Source: Geotalea toluenoxydans JCM 15764
GTDB taxonomy: Bacteria > Desulfobacterota > Desulfuromonadia > Geobacterales > Geobacteraceae
NCBI RefSeq assembly: GCF_001311985.1
Contig: NZ_BBCJ01000012.1
Span: 62,001 to 126,000, forward strand
Reading direction: 5' to 3'
Length of the DNA stretch: 64,000 nt
Positions 21,346 to 31,814 of this stretch are shown here, in pieces; position 1 is the stretch's first letter; each line of letters opens with the position of its first letter. A program made the translations under genes and the position numbers. The notes under the pieces were generated by a model. That model did no database searches. It was not told where the DNA came from and saw only the letters and a list, made by a program, of their open reading frames with translations.

Positions 21346-23347
21346 CTAATAGGACCATGCCAGCAGCATCACCAGTGTGACGAAGATATAGAATACGTAC
21401 AAATTCGGCTCGCCATGCTGCAGGCGGCGCATGAAAGAAAAGACCAGCCCGGCAAGCCGCACGAAAGGCAGCAGCAGTCTTTCGAGCACCGTTTCCGGGA
21501 TGCGGCTGGAAAACCGCGAAGCAGCGGGGAGAAAGCCGCTGATTTTGGGTGTGGCATAGGTCGGCTGCAGAATGCCGCGGAAAAAGTGTACCAGCATTTC
21601 GGCAAAAGAGGTGGCGCTGTACTGAATTCGTGCAGAAGGTTGCAGATATCCGCACCCCCAGGTGGATGAGGGAACCGGAGGATTCATCTTCAGCCGCCGC
21701 AGGTAAAGCGCGGCGAGGGCAATCATGACCAGGGCGAGGATCAGGCCGCATGCCTCCAGGAGACCCAGCGGTGCAAGAGAAGAAACGTCCGTTCCTGCCG
21801 CTAAAACTGAGGGGAATATTGCCAGAACCGGAACCTTGACAAGATTGACGGCGGAAAGGGGCAGCAGCCCTATCCCCAGGCAGCATGCAGCCAGGAGTGC
21901 CATGGGGATGAGCATCGTCAACGGGGCATCATGTATTTCTGCCCGGTCCGGAGAGCGGTTGTGGCCAAGAAAGGCAATGCCGCAGAGCCTTACGAAACAG
22001 GCGAGTGCCAGACTGCCGATGAGTGCCAGGGAAAAGATGGCAAGCCCCATGCTGGCAAAGACCGGGATGTCGGTACCGTTGATGCCGGAGAAGAATCCCA
22101 AATAGAGGAGGTACTCGGAAATGAAGCCATTGAGAGGCGGCAGACCGCAGATGGCGACACAGCCGATGAAAAAGAGAAGGGCAGTGCGAGGCATCTGTCT
22201 GGCAAGTCCTCCCATGCGCGAGAGTTCCCTGGTGCCGGCAGCATGAATTACCGCGCCGCTTCCAAGAAACAGCAGAGATTTGAAGAGGGAGTGGTTCAGC
22301 ACATGGAGCAGACATCCCCCCATGCCCATCATTACCAGGGCGACATTTCCCACTGAGATGCCGATAAGGCGGTGCCCAAGGCCATGGTGATGATGCCGAT
22401 ATTTTCAATGCTACTATAGGCAAGAAGCCTTTTCAGATCGTGCTGGCCGATGGCGGAAATGACCCCGGCCAAGCCGGAAATGATACCCGCTCCGAGAATG
22501 ACGACTCCCCACCAGAGGGGCACGGGAGAGAACATGGAAAGGATGCGGATGATGCCGTAAATGCCCATCTTCAGCATTACACCGGACATCATGGCGGATA
22601 CATGGCTCGGTCCATTGGCATGGGCAGCCGGAAGCCAGATATGGAGCGGCATGATGCCTGCCTTCATGCCGAAGCCGAACAGGGCGGTGAAGAAAATCAC
22701 TGCTGCTCCAGGCCCCAGGGGGGACAGCGTTGCTGAGAGGGGAAAGGCAAATGAACCGGTCATCAGTCGAAGGATTATAAACATGACGAAAAGCGCCAGG
22801 GTTCCCACATGGGTGCAGACCAGATAGACGAACCCGGCTTTGCGCACCTCGTGATCCTCATTTTCAGCTGTAATGGCAAAGTAGGCGGAGACGGCCATCA
22901 CTTCCCAGGAGATGAGGAAGAAGACGCTGTTGCCGGCGGTGATGAGCAGCACCATTGATGATGAGAGGAGCCCGAGAAAAAAGCCGAGGAGCCTGGAGGT
23001 GCCGGCATGCTTGACCGCGGGCCAGTAGCCGTTGGCATAAACGGCACAGGCGCCGGAAACAAGAAAAATGGGGATAAGGAAAAAAGCGGCCAGAGGTCGA
23101 TCCATATTTCACAGGGGCCGAAGGGGAGGCTCCAGTCAATGACAAAGTGCTCCGTCATGCCGTTGACAGCGATAAAGACCGCTCCGCCCAGACCGCACAG
23201 GGATGCGAAGCAGGCAAGAAGGGTTGTCAACTTTTGGGCGACGGCAGCGCCAAGGCGTGGGAAAAGGCCGGGAACTCCTGAAAGGCCGGCGAGAATTGCC
23301 CCTGTCATGATAATACGTGCAGGGTCAATCATCTCCGATGTATTCAT
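21346..23347 (-). CDS. Ehr/Hyf-type complex: HyfB-like proton-pump membrane subunit, frameshifted
   Basis: About 667 residues after two single-base losses (near 23110 and 22345), close to the usual HyfB length of about 670. NuoL-like features are FFLISWEVMAVSAYF, GFGMKAGIMPLHIWLPAAHANGPSHVSAMMSGVM, HDLKRLLAYSSIENIGII and LHVLNHSLFKSLLFLGSG. A long C-terminal extension with more helices follows. It is the first complex subunit in the operon, 22 bases after the HTH-EIIA gene. Confidence 0.87.
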
Positions 23348-23369
23348 GGTTTATACTCCTGTGGGATAT

Positions 23370-24059
23370 TCAGCGGGCGCTTCCACCTGCCAGTTCGCCT
23401 TCTATCAATTTCACAGCCGCGATAATCTCGCTCTGTGGCCCTTGGCGCTGCAGAACCGCCTTGAAACGCTGATCCCGCAGGATATACGCCAGTTTGGACA
23501 GAAGGTGCAGGTGAACCTTTACCGTGGGGCTGATGAGAAGAAAAATGGTATCTACGGGTTTATTATCAATGGCTTTGAAATCAATGGGATTGGTGAGGAA
23601 GCAGAGGGTGATCATGGCGGCATTCACGTGGAGCAGGATGGGGTTTCTCACATGGGGGATGGCGATGCCGTCGCCGATGGCTGTGGTGCCAAGGGCTTCT
23701 CTAGCCATGAGCACCTGGAGGATGTAATCTCGATCTGCCTGGGGAGGGAACTTGAGGAGAGAGATAATGTTTTTCAGCACCTCGTCCTTGGTCTTTCCCT
23801 GAATATCATGATGGGTTCCCCCCGCTTTCAGGACCTGGGAAAGATGCGGCAGATGTATATCAGGTTCTTCGGGTTCGGCGAATATTTCGGGGGAAAGGCT
23901 CAGACGCTGTTCTGTGGCCCATTCAAGAAGGTCCACCCGGTTCAGGCGGTATTCTTCATTGACCGTGCATGCCGAAATCTGGTCCTTTTTTATCCAGCGC
24001 AAAACAGTTTTTTCTGGGACATGAAGCAGTTTCGCCGCTTGGGAAACGGTCAGGAGCAT
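23370..24059 (-). CDS. HTH (excisionase-like) plus PTS EIIA (fructose/Ntr-type) fusion
   Basis: 229 residues, intact. Residues 1-55 form an excisionase/MerR-like helix-turn-helix (VSQAAKLLHVPEKTVLRWIKK, YRLNRVDLLEWA). From about 80 a PTS EIIA domain follows, with the phosphorylatable His in GIAIPHVRN and the FLLISPTVKVHLHLLSKLAYILRD segment. It lacks sugar-permease domains and heads the Ehr operon (22-base gap), so a regulatory role sensing PTS phosphorylation, perhaps nitrogen- or carbon-related, is likely. In the ORF as read there is no break, unlike most neighbours. Confidence 0.82.
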   Translation of the reverse strand: MLLTVSQAAKLLHVPEKTVLRWIKKDQISACTVNEEYRLNRVDLLEWATEQRLSLSPEIFAEPEEPDIHLPHLSQVLKAGGTHHDIQGKTKDEVLKNIISLLKFPPQADRDYILQVLMAREALGTTAIGDGIAIPHVRNPILLHVNAAMITLCFLTNPIDFKAIDNKPVDTIFLLISPTVKVHLHLLSKLAYILRDQRFKAVLQRQGPQSEIIAAVKLIEGELAGGSAR

Positions 24060-24245
24060 GTCAATTCCTTATCAAACGCATTGGGGCAAATACTTGACAG
24101 ATTTTGTAATGATATATCCCTTCATGGGGCAGATGTCAACTAATTAGGTGGAGTTTCCGGAGCGTCAAATGTGCATTGGTGCAGGTGCCGGCAACCATTC
24201 GAGGAAAAATCTTGACACCGAAAGGCCCATTCAATATATTCCACT

Positions 24246-24391
24246 GCTGTAAAGGGGAGTAGCTATCGACCGGTTTATGGTCGACCCATAGCCCGTCAAT
24301 ACGGTGGCGACACCCGGGCATGGGGCATTTCTTCTGCATGCAAGACCTTTATCTGAAGCGACCATCTGCGCCGAAGGTAAAGGTTTTTTTA
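24246..24391 (+). promoter_or_regulatory. yybP-ykoY manganese riboswitch with terminator platform
   Basis: It carries the family hallmarks in order: AAAGGGGAGTAGCT at 24251, a hairpin ATCGACC/GGTCGA, CCCGTCAATACGG, then GCAAGACCTTT at 24340. ACCTTTATC (24345 on) can pair with the later GGTAAAGGT before TTTTTTT (24384-24390), giving an intrinsic terminator as expression platform. The gene that follows is a TerC-family protein, one of the two classic targets of this Mn2+-sensing class. High Mn2+ should favour antitermination and expression. Confidence 0.88.
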
Positions 24392-24460
24392 TTTCTTCAG
24401 CTTTTCTGATTGGACAAAATTGTTCAAGGCAGCTCATCTACCGGCAAAGGAGTTTATAAA

Positions 24461-25221
24461 ATGGAATGGTTGACAGACCCACAGGTTTGGTTGGCGCTTG
24501 TAACACTGACGGCACTTGAGATCGTGCTTGGCATCGACAACATCATCTTTATTTCCATACAGGCGGGAAAACTCCCCGTCCACCAGCAGGAGAAGGCCAG
24601 GCTGCTGGGACTGGGCCTTGCCATGTTTATCCGGATCGTTTTGCTCTTCTCCCTTGCCTGGCTGATGGGGCTGACCGCTCCACTTTTTTCCATTCTGAAC
24701 AATGAAATTTCCGGTCGCGATCTGATTCTCATTTGCGGCGGACTATTTCTGCTCTGGAAGAGCACTATGGAAATCCATGAAAAACTGGAAGGGGAAGAAG
24801 GCCATGCCTCGGCCAAAGGCGGAATATCTTTTGCCAGTGTCATTATTCAGATTCTGATGCTGGATATAGTCTTTTCCCTTGATTCGATCATCACTGCGCT
24901 GGGGATGGCCAACAGGGTAGGGGTAATGGTTGCGGCGGTTGTTGTCGCCGTCTTCTTCATGATGCTTTTCTCGGGAAAGATCAGTGCCTTCGTCGATAGA
25001 CATCCAACCATAAAGATGCTTGCCCTCTCATTTCTGATTCTGATCGGGGTGGCTTTGATCGGCGATGGTTTCGACATGCACATTCCCAAGGGCTATATCT
25101 ATTTCGCCATGGCATTCTCGGTGATTGTGGAGATGCTTAATTTAAGGATGAGGCGACAGGGAGCGCCGGTGAAGCTGCATCAGCATATGTGGCAGAGCAG
25201 TCAGAGGGGCAAGACAAATAG
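24461..25221 (+). CDS. TerC-family integral membrane protein (Mn2+ export candidate)
   Basis: About 254 residues. TerC signatures are LTALEIVLGIDNIIFISI, LILICGGLFLLWKSTMEIHE, DIVFSLDSIITALGM, and FLILIGVALIGDGF, with acidic residues in membrane helices. The start ATG at 24461 has AAAGGAG 8 bases upstream. In the frame as given the protein runs on to 25342, antisense to the hflX end. A one-base loss near 25155-25165 gives a frame ending SEGQDK at 25221, a normal TerC length without the overlap, which I prefer. The Mn riboswitch upstream supports a role in manganese efflux. Confidence 0.87.
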
Positions 25222-25235
25222 CTGTTGGCAGGACC

Positions 25236-26893
25236 TTATTCCGGGATCACTTGTCCGGCGCCGGCTGCTTCCTGAGGCCAGAACCGACGTTGCAGTTCTT
25301 CCATCAGGGGGTCCAGGCTCTTGCGGTCGGCAGCAGAAATAGCGATTGCGCTAAATCGTCGCGAAGCCTGGCGCACCTTCATGGCGGTCAAGGGATCCTT
25401 CTTCTTCATCTCGGTGAGGAGGTCCGTCTTGTTGAAAACCAGCAGTCTCGGTTTTGTCTCCAGCTCCAGTTCATCAAGTATTGTTTCCACCTGGGAAATG
25501 TGCTCCTCGAAGCGTGGGTTTGAACAATCAACCAAGTGGAGCAGCAGATCGGCATCCTGCAATTCTTCCAGGGTCGCTTGAATGCACCCATCAGCGACTT
25601 GGGAAGCGAGCGGATGAAACCGACGGTGTCGGTGATGATTACTTCCCGGTCACGGGGAAAGCGGAGCCTCCTGGTGGATGTATCGAGGGTGGCGAAAAGC
25701 AGGTTTTCAGTGAAGACATCGCTCTGGGTAAGGGTGTTGAGCAGGGTCGATTTGCCGGCATTGGTGTAGCCGACGATGGAAATGATCGGCAGCCCGGCCT
25801 TGACCCGTTTTTGCCGACGCTGGTAGCGTCCGTGGGAGAGTTCCTTCAGTTCCTTTTCCAGGCGAGCGATCCGGTCGCGGATCCTTCTTCTGTCCATTTC
25901 CAGCTTTGTCTCACCCGGCCCACGGCCGCCTATGCCCCCCATCAACCGGGACATCTGTACTCCCCGCCCAGTGAGGCGCGGCAGCAGGTATTTGAGCTGC
26001 GCCAATTCAACCTGCACCTTGCCGTCAAGGCTCTGGGCCCGCCGGGCGAAGATATCCAGAATAAGCTGGCTGCGGTCGATGACCTTGAGTTCGGTCATGG
26101 CGGAAATAGACCTTATCTGGGTCGGACTGAGTTCCTGATCGAAAACGAGAAGTGATGCCCCGAGCTGGAGAGCGCGGATCACCACGTCGCGCATCTTGCC
26201 TTCTCCCATGAGAAAGCGGGGGTTGAACTGACGCGGGCGCTGAATGACCGTATCGAGCACCTCTACACCTGCTGTTCTGGCTAGTTCCTTCAACTCCTCT
26301 ATGGAGTCCTCTGCCTCATCAAGGGATGCCTTTGTTACCGAAATGAGAATACCCCGCTCTTCTCCCTTCTTCACCACCCTCGTGCCGTTGGCAGCTTGGT
26401 GAAGAGAGGACTCGAGAGTTTCGACAAAGCCGGCAAAGTCAAGCTCGAAGCGGCTGAATGGCTGCGGGCGCTCGGTTCTGTAAGGGGCTTTGCCGGGGGT
26501 GTGGGGGGCGAGGTAGGCGGTTTGAATGGAAAACTGCCCCTCCACCGGGGAGATCTGCAAGGCGGCTATCAGGTCGAGCCGGAGCAACGCCAGGTCGGTA
26601 AGATCGTCATCGGTCAGTGATTCTCCCTTCAGGTGGGTATGGATCAGGCGCAATTCCCGCAGGAGCTTCTTGCCCAGGGGGTAGTCGGAAAGTTCAGGGA
26701 TGTAGAGCCCCCGTTCATCGCCGACGATGACGTATTCCACATCGCCGGAACGGTTGACCAGCAGCCCCAGTTGGCGTCGTATCTCCCTGGATAGTTCCAC
26801 CAACTCCCTGGCAAGGTCCAGGGTTATTACTTCTTCCGGGGGAACGCGTCGGCGGTAGAGCCTTTCCAATCCTTTATGCTGGCTCGGTTTCAA
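25236..26893 (-). CDS. hflX: Ribosome-associated GTPase HflX, frameshifted
   Basis: About 552 residues after one base lost near 25570-25590. HflX N-terminal domain (VQVELAQLKYLLPRLTGRG, GGIGGRGPGETKLEMDRRRI), then the GTPase: G1 GYTNAGKST, G2/G3 region ATLDTST and DTVGFI, and after repair G4 NKTD and G5 ISA. Binds ribosomes and rescues or splits stalled ones. The extended N-terminus (about 150 residues before the core) is common in this lineage. The start is uncertain: TTG 26893 is the first listed, but conserved-looking codons HGNLTG continue upstream without a clear start. Convergent with terC. Confidence 0.9.
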
Positions 26894-26953
26894 GCCGGTG
26901 AGATTGCCATGCAGTTGTTTTATGTGAGTTCTCCCGACAGCGAGGAATAAAAA

Positions 26954-27723
26954 TCAGAGACCAATTATATTATACCCGGAATCGACGAAATGTATCTCCC
27001 CAGTGACACCGCGGGCCAGGTCGCTGGAGAGGTAGACTGCCGCTCCGGCCACATCCTCCTGGGTGATATTGCGGCGTAGCGGCGCCTTTGATGCCACATG
27101 GCCTGCTATCTGGTTGAAGCCGCCGACACCCGATGATGCCAAAGTGCGCAACGGACCGGCGGAAATGGCATTTACCCTTACCCCTTCCGGTCCCACTGCT
27201 TCGGCAAGGTAGCGGATGCTCATCTCCAGTGCGGCCTTGGCGACTCCCATCACGTTGTAATTGGGGAACACCTTCTGTCCGCCATAATAGGTGAGCGCCA
27301 GGATGCTGCCGCTTTTCTTCTCAAGTAGCGGCATGGCTTCCCGTGAAAGGGCGATGAGGGAGTAGGCGCTGATGTCCAGAGCCATGGCGAAGCCTTCCCT
27401 GGTCGTATTGAGAAATGATCCTTTCAGTTCATCCTTATTGGCGAAGGCGATCGAGTGGACCAGGATGTCGAGCCTCCCCACTTCTTTTCAACCTTGGCCA
27501 TGACAGCCTTTATGTCATCGTCGTTCCTCACATCACAGGGCAATGTCATTGCTGCATCGATACTTTCAGCGAGGGGAATCACCCTCTTGGCCACCGCTTC
27601 ATTGGCATAGGCAAGGGCAACTTCTGCTCCCTGCTGCCGGAAAGACTCCGCTATGGCCCAGGCGATGCTCTTGTCATTGGCTACGCCGAAGATCAGCGCT
27701 TTTTTCCCTTTCAACAAACCCAT
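26954..27723 (-). CDS. fabI: Enoyl-[acyl-carrier-protein] reductase FabI, frameshifted
   Basis: About 256 residues after one base lost near 27475. FabI/SDR features are KKALIFGVANDKSIAWAIA (NAD loop), the DILVHSIAFA segment, and the active site YYGGQKVFPNYNVMGVAKAALE with the Tyr-x6-Tyr-x-x-x-x-x-Lys-like arrangement, then RVNAISAGPLRTLASSG. Last step of fatty-acid elongation. FabI is normally essential, so the break is most likely a sequence error. Confidence 0.9.
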
Positions 27724-27750
27724 TTTGCCACCCTCCTCAAATCTACTTTC

Positions 27751-27891
27751 AGATGAGGCCCTTGCAAAACTCCGGCGGGGCCGATGCTTGTTGCCTCACG
27801 CTCCAAGGTCAGGTCGACCCGGTAGGCTGCGCCGTCTCTTGCTTGCACCGTTCATATCGGCCGGCCCATCATGTTTTGTAAAGCCTCAGAT
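27751..27891. repeat. Intergenic palindromic element, about 140 bp
   Basis: Left end AGATGAGGCCCTTGCAAAAC and right end GTTTTGTAAAGCCTCAGAT are imperfect inverted copies of each other. The interior is GC-rich with no ORF. It resembles in size and layout the element at 54892-55038. Confidence 0.6.
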
Positions 27892-27994
27892 TTATCTGTT
27901 ATTTCCACAACGAACGGCGATATTAGTAAAAAATCACCTTTTTGGCAAGAAATATGGCCGCATTGTGGTTTAATAACATTGGAGGAGACCGGCT

Positions 27995-29610
27995 GTGGGT
28001 GAAAAGTTTTCCGAGATTGTGGAGGAAACCGAGAAGCGTGCCCGCATTGCCCATGTGGACAATGCAGTGCAGAGCCTTTGCCGGTTGCTGGCTAAAATGG
28101 TAGGCTGCAACTGGGCCATTGTTTACCTGCTTGATCGGGAACGCCGGGAATTCACCCAGGGACGTTCCTGCGATTTCCCCTCCGCGCGGCTCGACCTGCT
28201 CAAGGACATTCCCCTGATGCCCGGCAAGGCCCCTCTTCTGAAAAAGCTTTTACGGGAACGGGGCCACCTTCTTCCCGATGAGCCGGCTGGCGCGTTACTG
28301 TTAACGCCGCTGCTCGACCGGTTTAAAGAAGAGTCCAATCTGCTTGTGGTGCCGATGAGGGTGAACAATCAGATGACGGGTGTTGCCCTGGTCGCCAGGG
28401 CGCTGGTTCAGCAACCATTCAGCGGGGTCGACATAGATCTTATCAAGGATATCGTTGCCAATGCCGCACTTGCGGTCAGCTATTCAACCCTGTTGGATGA
28501 ATCGCTGGATCTGGCCGTTGATATGGGCAGAAGGCTGGACATCATCTTTGCCCTGGATGAGATCAACAAGGCGATTTCATCTTCATTGAGCCGGGAAAAG
28601 ATCATTGCTACGGCTGTGCAAAACATCGAACGGCTCATCCAGTGCGATCTGGTGCTCTTGTTTGGAACCGAAGGCGGCTCCATGCCGATCATGGCATCAG
28701 CCTGTTTTTCTGCAGAACTGCCCGATGAGCTGAAAACCGGAGCACATCCTGATTTGAGCGGGAGCTGCGTTGCTCAGACCTTTGCCAAGGGGGAGAGTTG
28801 CCACGTAAGCAGCCTGAGAAGCCTCGAAAAGCTGTCTTACCTGGACAATCTTCTTCGTGAGGCAGGAATGCAGTCTTTGCTGGCAATCCCGATGGTCAGC
28901 AAGGAAAAATCGAGCGGCGTGCTGTTGCTCGGCGATTGCGACACCGATCGTTTTATGCAGGATGACGTTTTTGCCGTGGAGAAGATTGCCGGGCAGATAG
29001 CTGTGGCGCTAGTGAATGCGAACCTTTATGAAGACCTGGAGAATCTCTTTATCGGCACCGTCGCAAGCCTGGCCAATGCCATAGATGCCAAGTCGGCCTG
29101 GACCAAAGGGCACTCCGAGAGGGTCATGCGCGTTGCCGGTGATCTTGCGAGGGCTCTCAAATTGGACGAAGCGACCATCGAAAGGGTGAAGATAGGAGGC
29201 CTCCTCCATGATATCGGTAAAATCGGCATAATTGAGGCACTACTGGAAAAGCCGGAAAAATCGCCGAGGACGATTTTCCTCCCATGCGCCTTCACCCGGA
29301 AAAGGGGGTCGCGATACTTGCTCCCATCGAGCAGTTGAAAGGGGTATTGCCCGGCATACTGCACCATCACGAACGCTACGACGGCACCGGTTATCCGGAC
29401 CAGCTGAAGGGCGAGGCGATCCCCCTGGAGGCGCGGATCATAACCGTGGCGGATTCCTTTGATGCCATGGTTTCAGTGCGTCCATACAAAAAGGGCTATA
29501 CGGTGGAGGATGCCTTGCAGGAATTGCAGAGATGTGCCGGGACCCAATTCGATCCGGTGGTGGTGTCCTGTTTTTGTGACCATATGAAGCAAAAGCTCAA
29601 GAGATTATAG
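27995..29610 (+). CDS. GAF-GAF-HD-GYP protein, probable c-di-GMP phosphodiesterase, frameshifted
   Basis: About 538 residues after one base lost near 29260-29285. Two GAF-like domains (about 20-165 and 190-345) precede an HD-GYP domain with ANAIDAKSAWTKGHSERV, GGLLHDIGKIGI (HD) and, in the new frame, HHHERYDGTGYPDQLKG (GYP). HD-GYP domains hydrolyse c-di-GMP; all the metal-ligand motifs are present. No membrane segment, so a cytosolic sensor. GTG start at 27995 with GGAGGAG about 8 bases upstream. Confidence 0.88.
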
Positions 29611-29635
29611 CTTATCTCACCGCTCCAATTGTAGG

Positions 29636-29890
29636 TCAGTCTTCGGCGGCAAGTATTTCGGCCGGGAGGGTGGCAGCGGAGTCATTGGGCAATGGGGTCT
29701 TTTCAGCCTCCAACCTGGCCAGCCGCGTTTCGATTTCCCCAAGTCTCCGGTCAGCCTCTTCAGCCAGAATGAGAGTCCGGTCGACCTTGCCCTTGATGCT
29801 GAAGATGACAAAGGGCAGAATGAACCAGATAACAGTCAGGAAAAATCCGAGAATAGACGCCATCATCATAAAGCCGCCGAAGATTTCCAT
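29636..29890 (-). CDS. Small membrane-anchored coiled-coil protein
   Basis: 84 residues. An N-terminal hydrophobic segment (MMMASILGFFLTVIWFILPFVIF) is followed by a charged heptad-like stretch (EEADRRLGEIETRLARLEAE) that should form a coiled coil, then a Pro/Ala tail. No family recognised. Small proteins of this layout often tether or scaffold other proteins, but no role can be assigned. Convergent with the HD-GYP gene. Confidence 0.6.
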   Translation of the reverse strand: MEIFGGFMMMASILGFFLTVIWFILPFVIFSIKGKVDRTLILAEEADRRLGEIETRLARLEAEKTPLPNDSAATLPAEILAAED

Positions 29891-29939
29891 GCAGCACTCC
29901 TTCGTCTTGCGGATTAGCTGGTTTCCATCTGGAAAGGGT

Positions 29940-30030
29940 GCTTTTCTGCCCTGGCGGCGTCAATCTGCGGGCTTGCTTGTGCGACGTACCGATGTACGTC
30001 TCCGCACAAGCCCTTGATTTCCTTGCCAGA
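29940..30030. repeat. Intergenic palindromic repeat
   Basis: GGGCTTGCTTGTGCG-ACGTAC at 29969 on is mirrored by GTACGT and CGCACAAGCCC (30003-30013) around a CGAT centre, and weaker outer pairing (TTTTCTGCCCTGG with CCTTGCCAGAAC) extends the dyad. Confidence 0.6.
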
Positions 30031-30095
30031 ACAAAAAATCCCCTCTTTCCGGATCGGAAACCACTAGTTTCTCATCCGGAGGTTCCGGATGGAAA

Positions 30096-30336
30096 CTATA
30101 GCAGTGCCTGTTCCAGTGCCCTGGCCAACTGATCCGGACATGAGGTGTCTCCCTGGCAGGCAATACCCTTAAGCCTTCTGATTGCCTCTTCAACGGCCAT
30201 CCCCTTGACCAGTGCACCGACTGCTGGGTGTTTCCGGCGCAGCATCGATAAAAGCGGCTGATTGTATTACGCCGTTGTCAATTTCAATATCAATCCTTGA
30301 TGCACAGGTGCCTAATGTATTATATCTTATCTGCAT
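30096..30336 (-). CDS. TSCPD-domain protein (TIGR03905-like), frameshifted
   Basis: About 80 residues. The start ATG at 30336 has AAGGAG 7 bases upstream. It begins QIRYNTLGTCASRIDIEI and ends IACQGDTSCPDQLARAL, containing the name-giving TSCPD motif. Restoring one G at each of two places (near 30245 and 30230) gives FIDGCAGNTQAVGALVKGM, the conserved middle of the family, and makes the length a multiple of three. The function of these small cysteine-containing proteins is unknown; a related domain occurs in class II ribonucleotide reductases. Confidence 0.75.
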
Positions 30337-30478
30337 GCTATTTCTCCTTGTGGACATCAGGATATAGCTTTGACCGCCGAAAATGTCAATGTTGAGAATC
30401 AAGTTGCCTGTTTTAAATTGGAAAGTCCGGCAAACTTTGATAAAGATATCGCAGGAAAAATCTCACAGGGAGAGCTAC

Positions 30479-30901
30479 ATGTTCGGCTGGCTGAAGAAGA
30501 AGGATGGTCAGATACTTGCTTTCGAGAGCAACGCAGCAGCTTTCGACTATGCATGCACGAACTTGCCGAACAAGCTGCTGTTGGAATCGGTTGTCCCTGC
30601 CATGGTTGAAGCGGTCGGGGCCATTGGCTCGGAAGGGGAACGGAATTTTCAGCTTCGCATCGCAGACAAAACCGGCGGTTGGGAAATGTGGGGCTGTACC
30701 CTGAAAGGCGCGCCATCCTGCCCCGGGGTTGGTGATCTGGTCGGATTCAGAATTGTCAGGATCGCCTCAGAACTTCCGGCCGGCATGAATGTTATCGGAT
30801 ACATTGCGGTAAAGTTGGCGCCGGTGCTGGTTCCGGGCAAAGGCTGGAAAATTGACCGGTCCTATGTTCCCGACAACATAAAACAAACCATTCGTTTCTA
30901 A
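30479..30901 (+). CDS. Conserved hypothetical cytosolic protein
   Basis: 140 residues from ATG 30479, with AGGGAG 6 bases upstream. It begins MFGWLKKKDGQILAFESN. A central part EGERNFQLRIADKTGGWEMWGCTLKG and a C-terminal VGDLVGFRIVRIASELP suggest a small beta-rich domain. No signal peptide or membrane segment. Not recognised. Confidence 0.6.
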   Translation: MFGWLKKKDGQILAFESNAAAFDYACTNLPNKLLLESVVPAMVEAVGAIGSEGERNFQLRIADKTGGWEMWGCTLKGAPSCPGVGDLVGFRIVRIASELPAGMNVIGYIAVKLAPVLVPGKGWKIDRSYVPDNIKQTIRF

Positions 30902-30924
30902 TAACTTTTCAGGAGGAGTACCCC

Positions 30925-31251
30925 ATGAACAAGTTTCTGTTTTTTCTTGCTGCCTGTCTGCTTGTCGTTGGTTTTGTCGAGGCCGGCTTTGCCGTCGAAT
31001 CCAGCACATGTCGCTGCACTAATGGAATTGTTTCCACTGGCGATGCCATGGTTGAAGTGATCGCCAAATGCGGTGAGCCGACAATGAAGACCCAGCGCGA
31101 GGAGAAAAGGCTTGGGCCGGACAAAAAAGATTTCAGTATCGTCACCATCGATGAGTGGAATTATAACTTCGGTCCCAATGCCTTCATGTATGCCTTCAGG
31201 TTTGTAGATGGCCGGGTTGAGCGGATTGACAGCCTTGATTACGGATATTGA
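30925..31251 (+). CDS. Periplasmic DUF2845-family protein
   Basis: 108 residues with signal peptide (FLFFLAACLLVVGFVEAGFA). The DUF2845 pattern is visible: STCRCTNGIVSTGD, VIAKCGEPTMKTQ, and EWNYNFGPNAFMYAFRFVDGRVERID. The function is unknown. RBS AGGAGGAG lies upstream, and it follows the previous gene by 23 bases, so they are probably cotranscribed. Confidence 0.75.
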   Translation: MNKFLFFLAACLLVVGFVEAGFAVESSTCRCTNGIVSTGDAMVEVIAKCGEPTMKTQREEKRLGPDKKDFSIVTIDEWNYNFGPNAFMYAFRFVDGRVERIDSLDYGY

Positions 31252-31269
31252 GCTGGTTTTAGGCGCCTG

Positions 31270-31671
31270 CTAAGCAAGTGCACTCAAAATAGCGTCTAAT
31301 TCCGCTTTCTTGTATAGCAGTCGTTTATCTACAGCACCATGAAAACCATGGACGGCAAAATCCTGCATTACCGGGTCGGTGGGATCACCGCTCATGACGA
31401 AACCCTTTGCTGCCGGATCAATATCCAGCAAGCGTTTCATGGTCTCCTTGCCCCCCATACCCCCGGGGATGTTGAGATCTAGAAAAACAGCGATGTATGG
31501 CCTATCCCCCTTGCGGGCGGCAACATATGCTTCCACTGCCGCTGCCCCGTCGGCGACACAGGTTACATCATATCCAGCCTTGCTCAGCGTCTGCTCGGCG
31601 ATAAAACGGATCATTTCGTCGTCGTCCATGACGAGGATCTTCCTTGCCGGTTTTGCCTCCGGGTTTTCCAT
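31270..31671 (-). CDS. Single-domain response regulator (CheY-like)
   Basis: 133 residues, receiver domain only: acidic pocket DDDE near residue 17, phosphoacceptor Asp in FLDLNIPG, Ser in FVMSGD, and Lys in the VDKR segment (usually KP). There is no output domain, so it acts by protein contact. It is convergent with the DUF2845 gene and has no adjacent kinase. Confidence 0.82.
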   Translation of the reverse strand: MENPEAKPARKILVMDDDEMIRFIAEQTLSKAGYDVTCVADGAAAVEAYVAARKGDRPYIAVFLDLNIPGGMGGKETMKRLLDIDPAAKGFVMSGDPTDPVMQDFAVHGFHGAVDKRLLYKKAELDAILSALA

Positions 31672-31814
31672 TCTCCGCCTTTCAACCTGTTAATCGGGCC
31701 AGAAACGCTTTCTCTTTTGAATAATAAAAGTTATATTTTTACCGTGGCCGGTTGCCCGGAGCGGCAATAAGCTACCTGCAAAGATGTCGGTATGGAAACA
31801 CAGGGAAGAGGACA

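Noticed and set aside
23007..24143. Plus-strand reading frame of 378 codons
   Set aside because: Antisense of the HTH-EIIA gene and the HyfB start, with no recognisable features.
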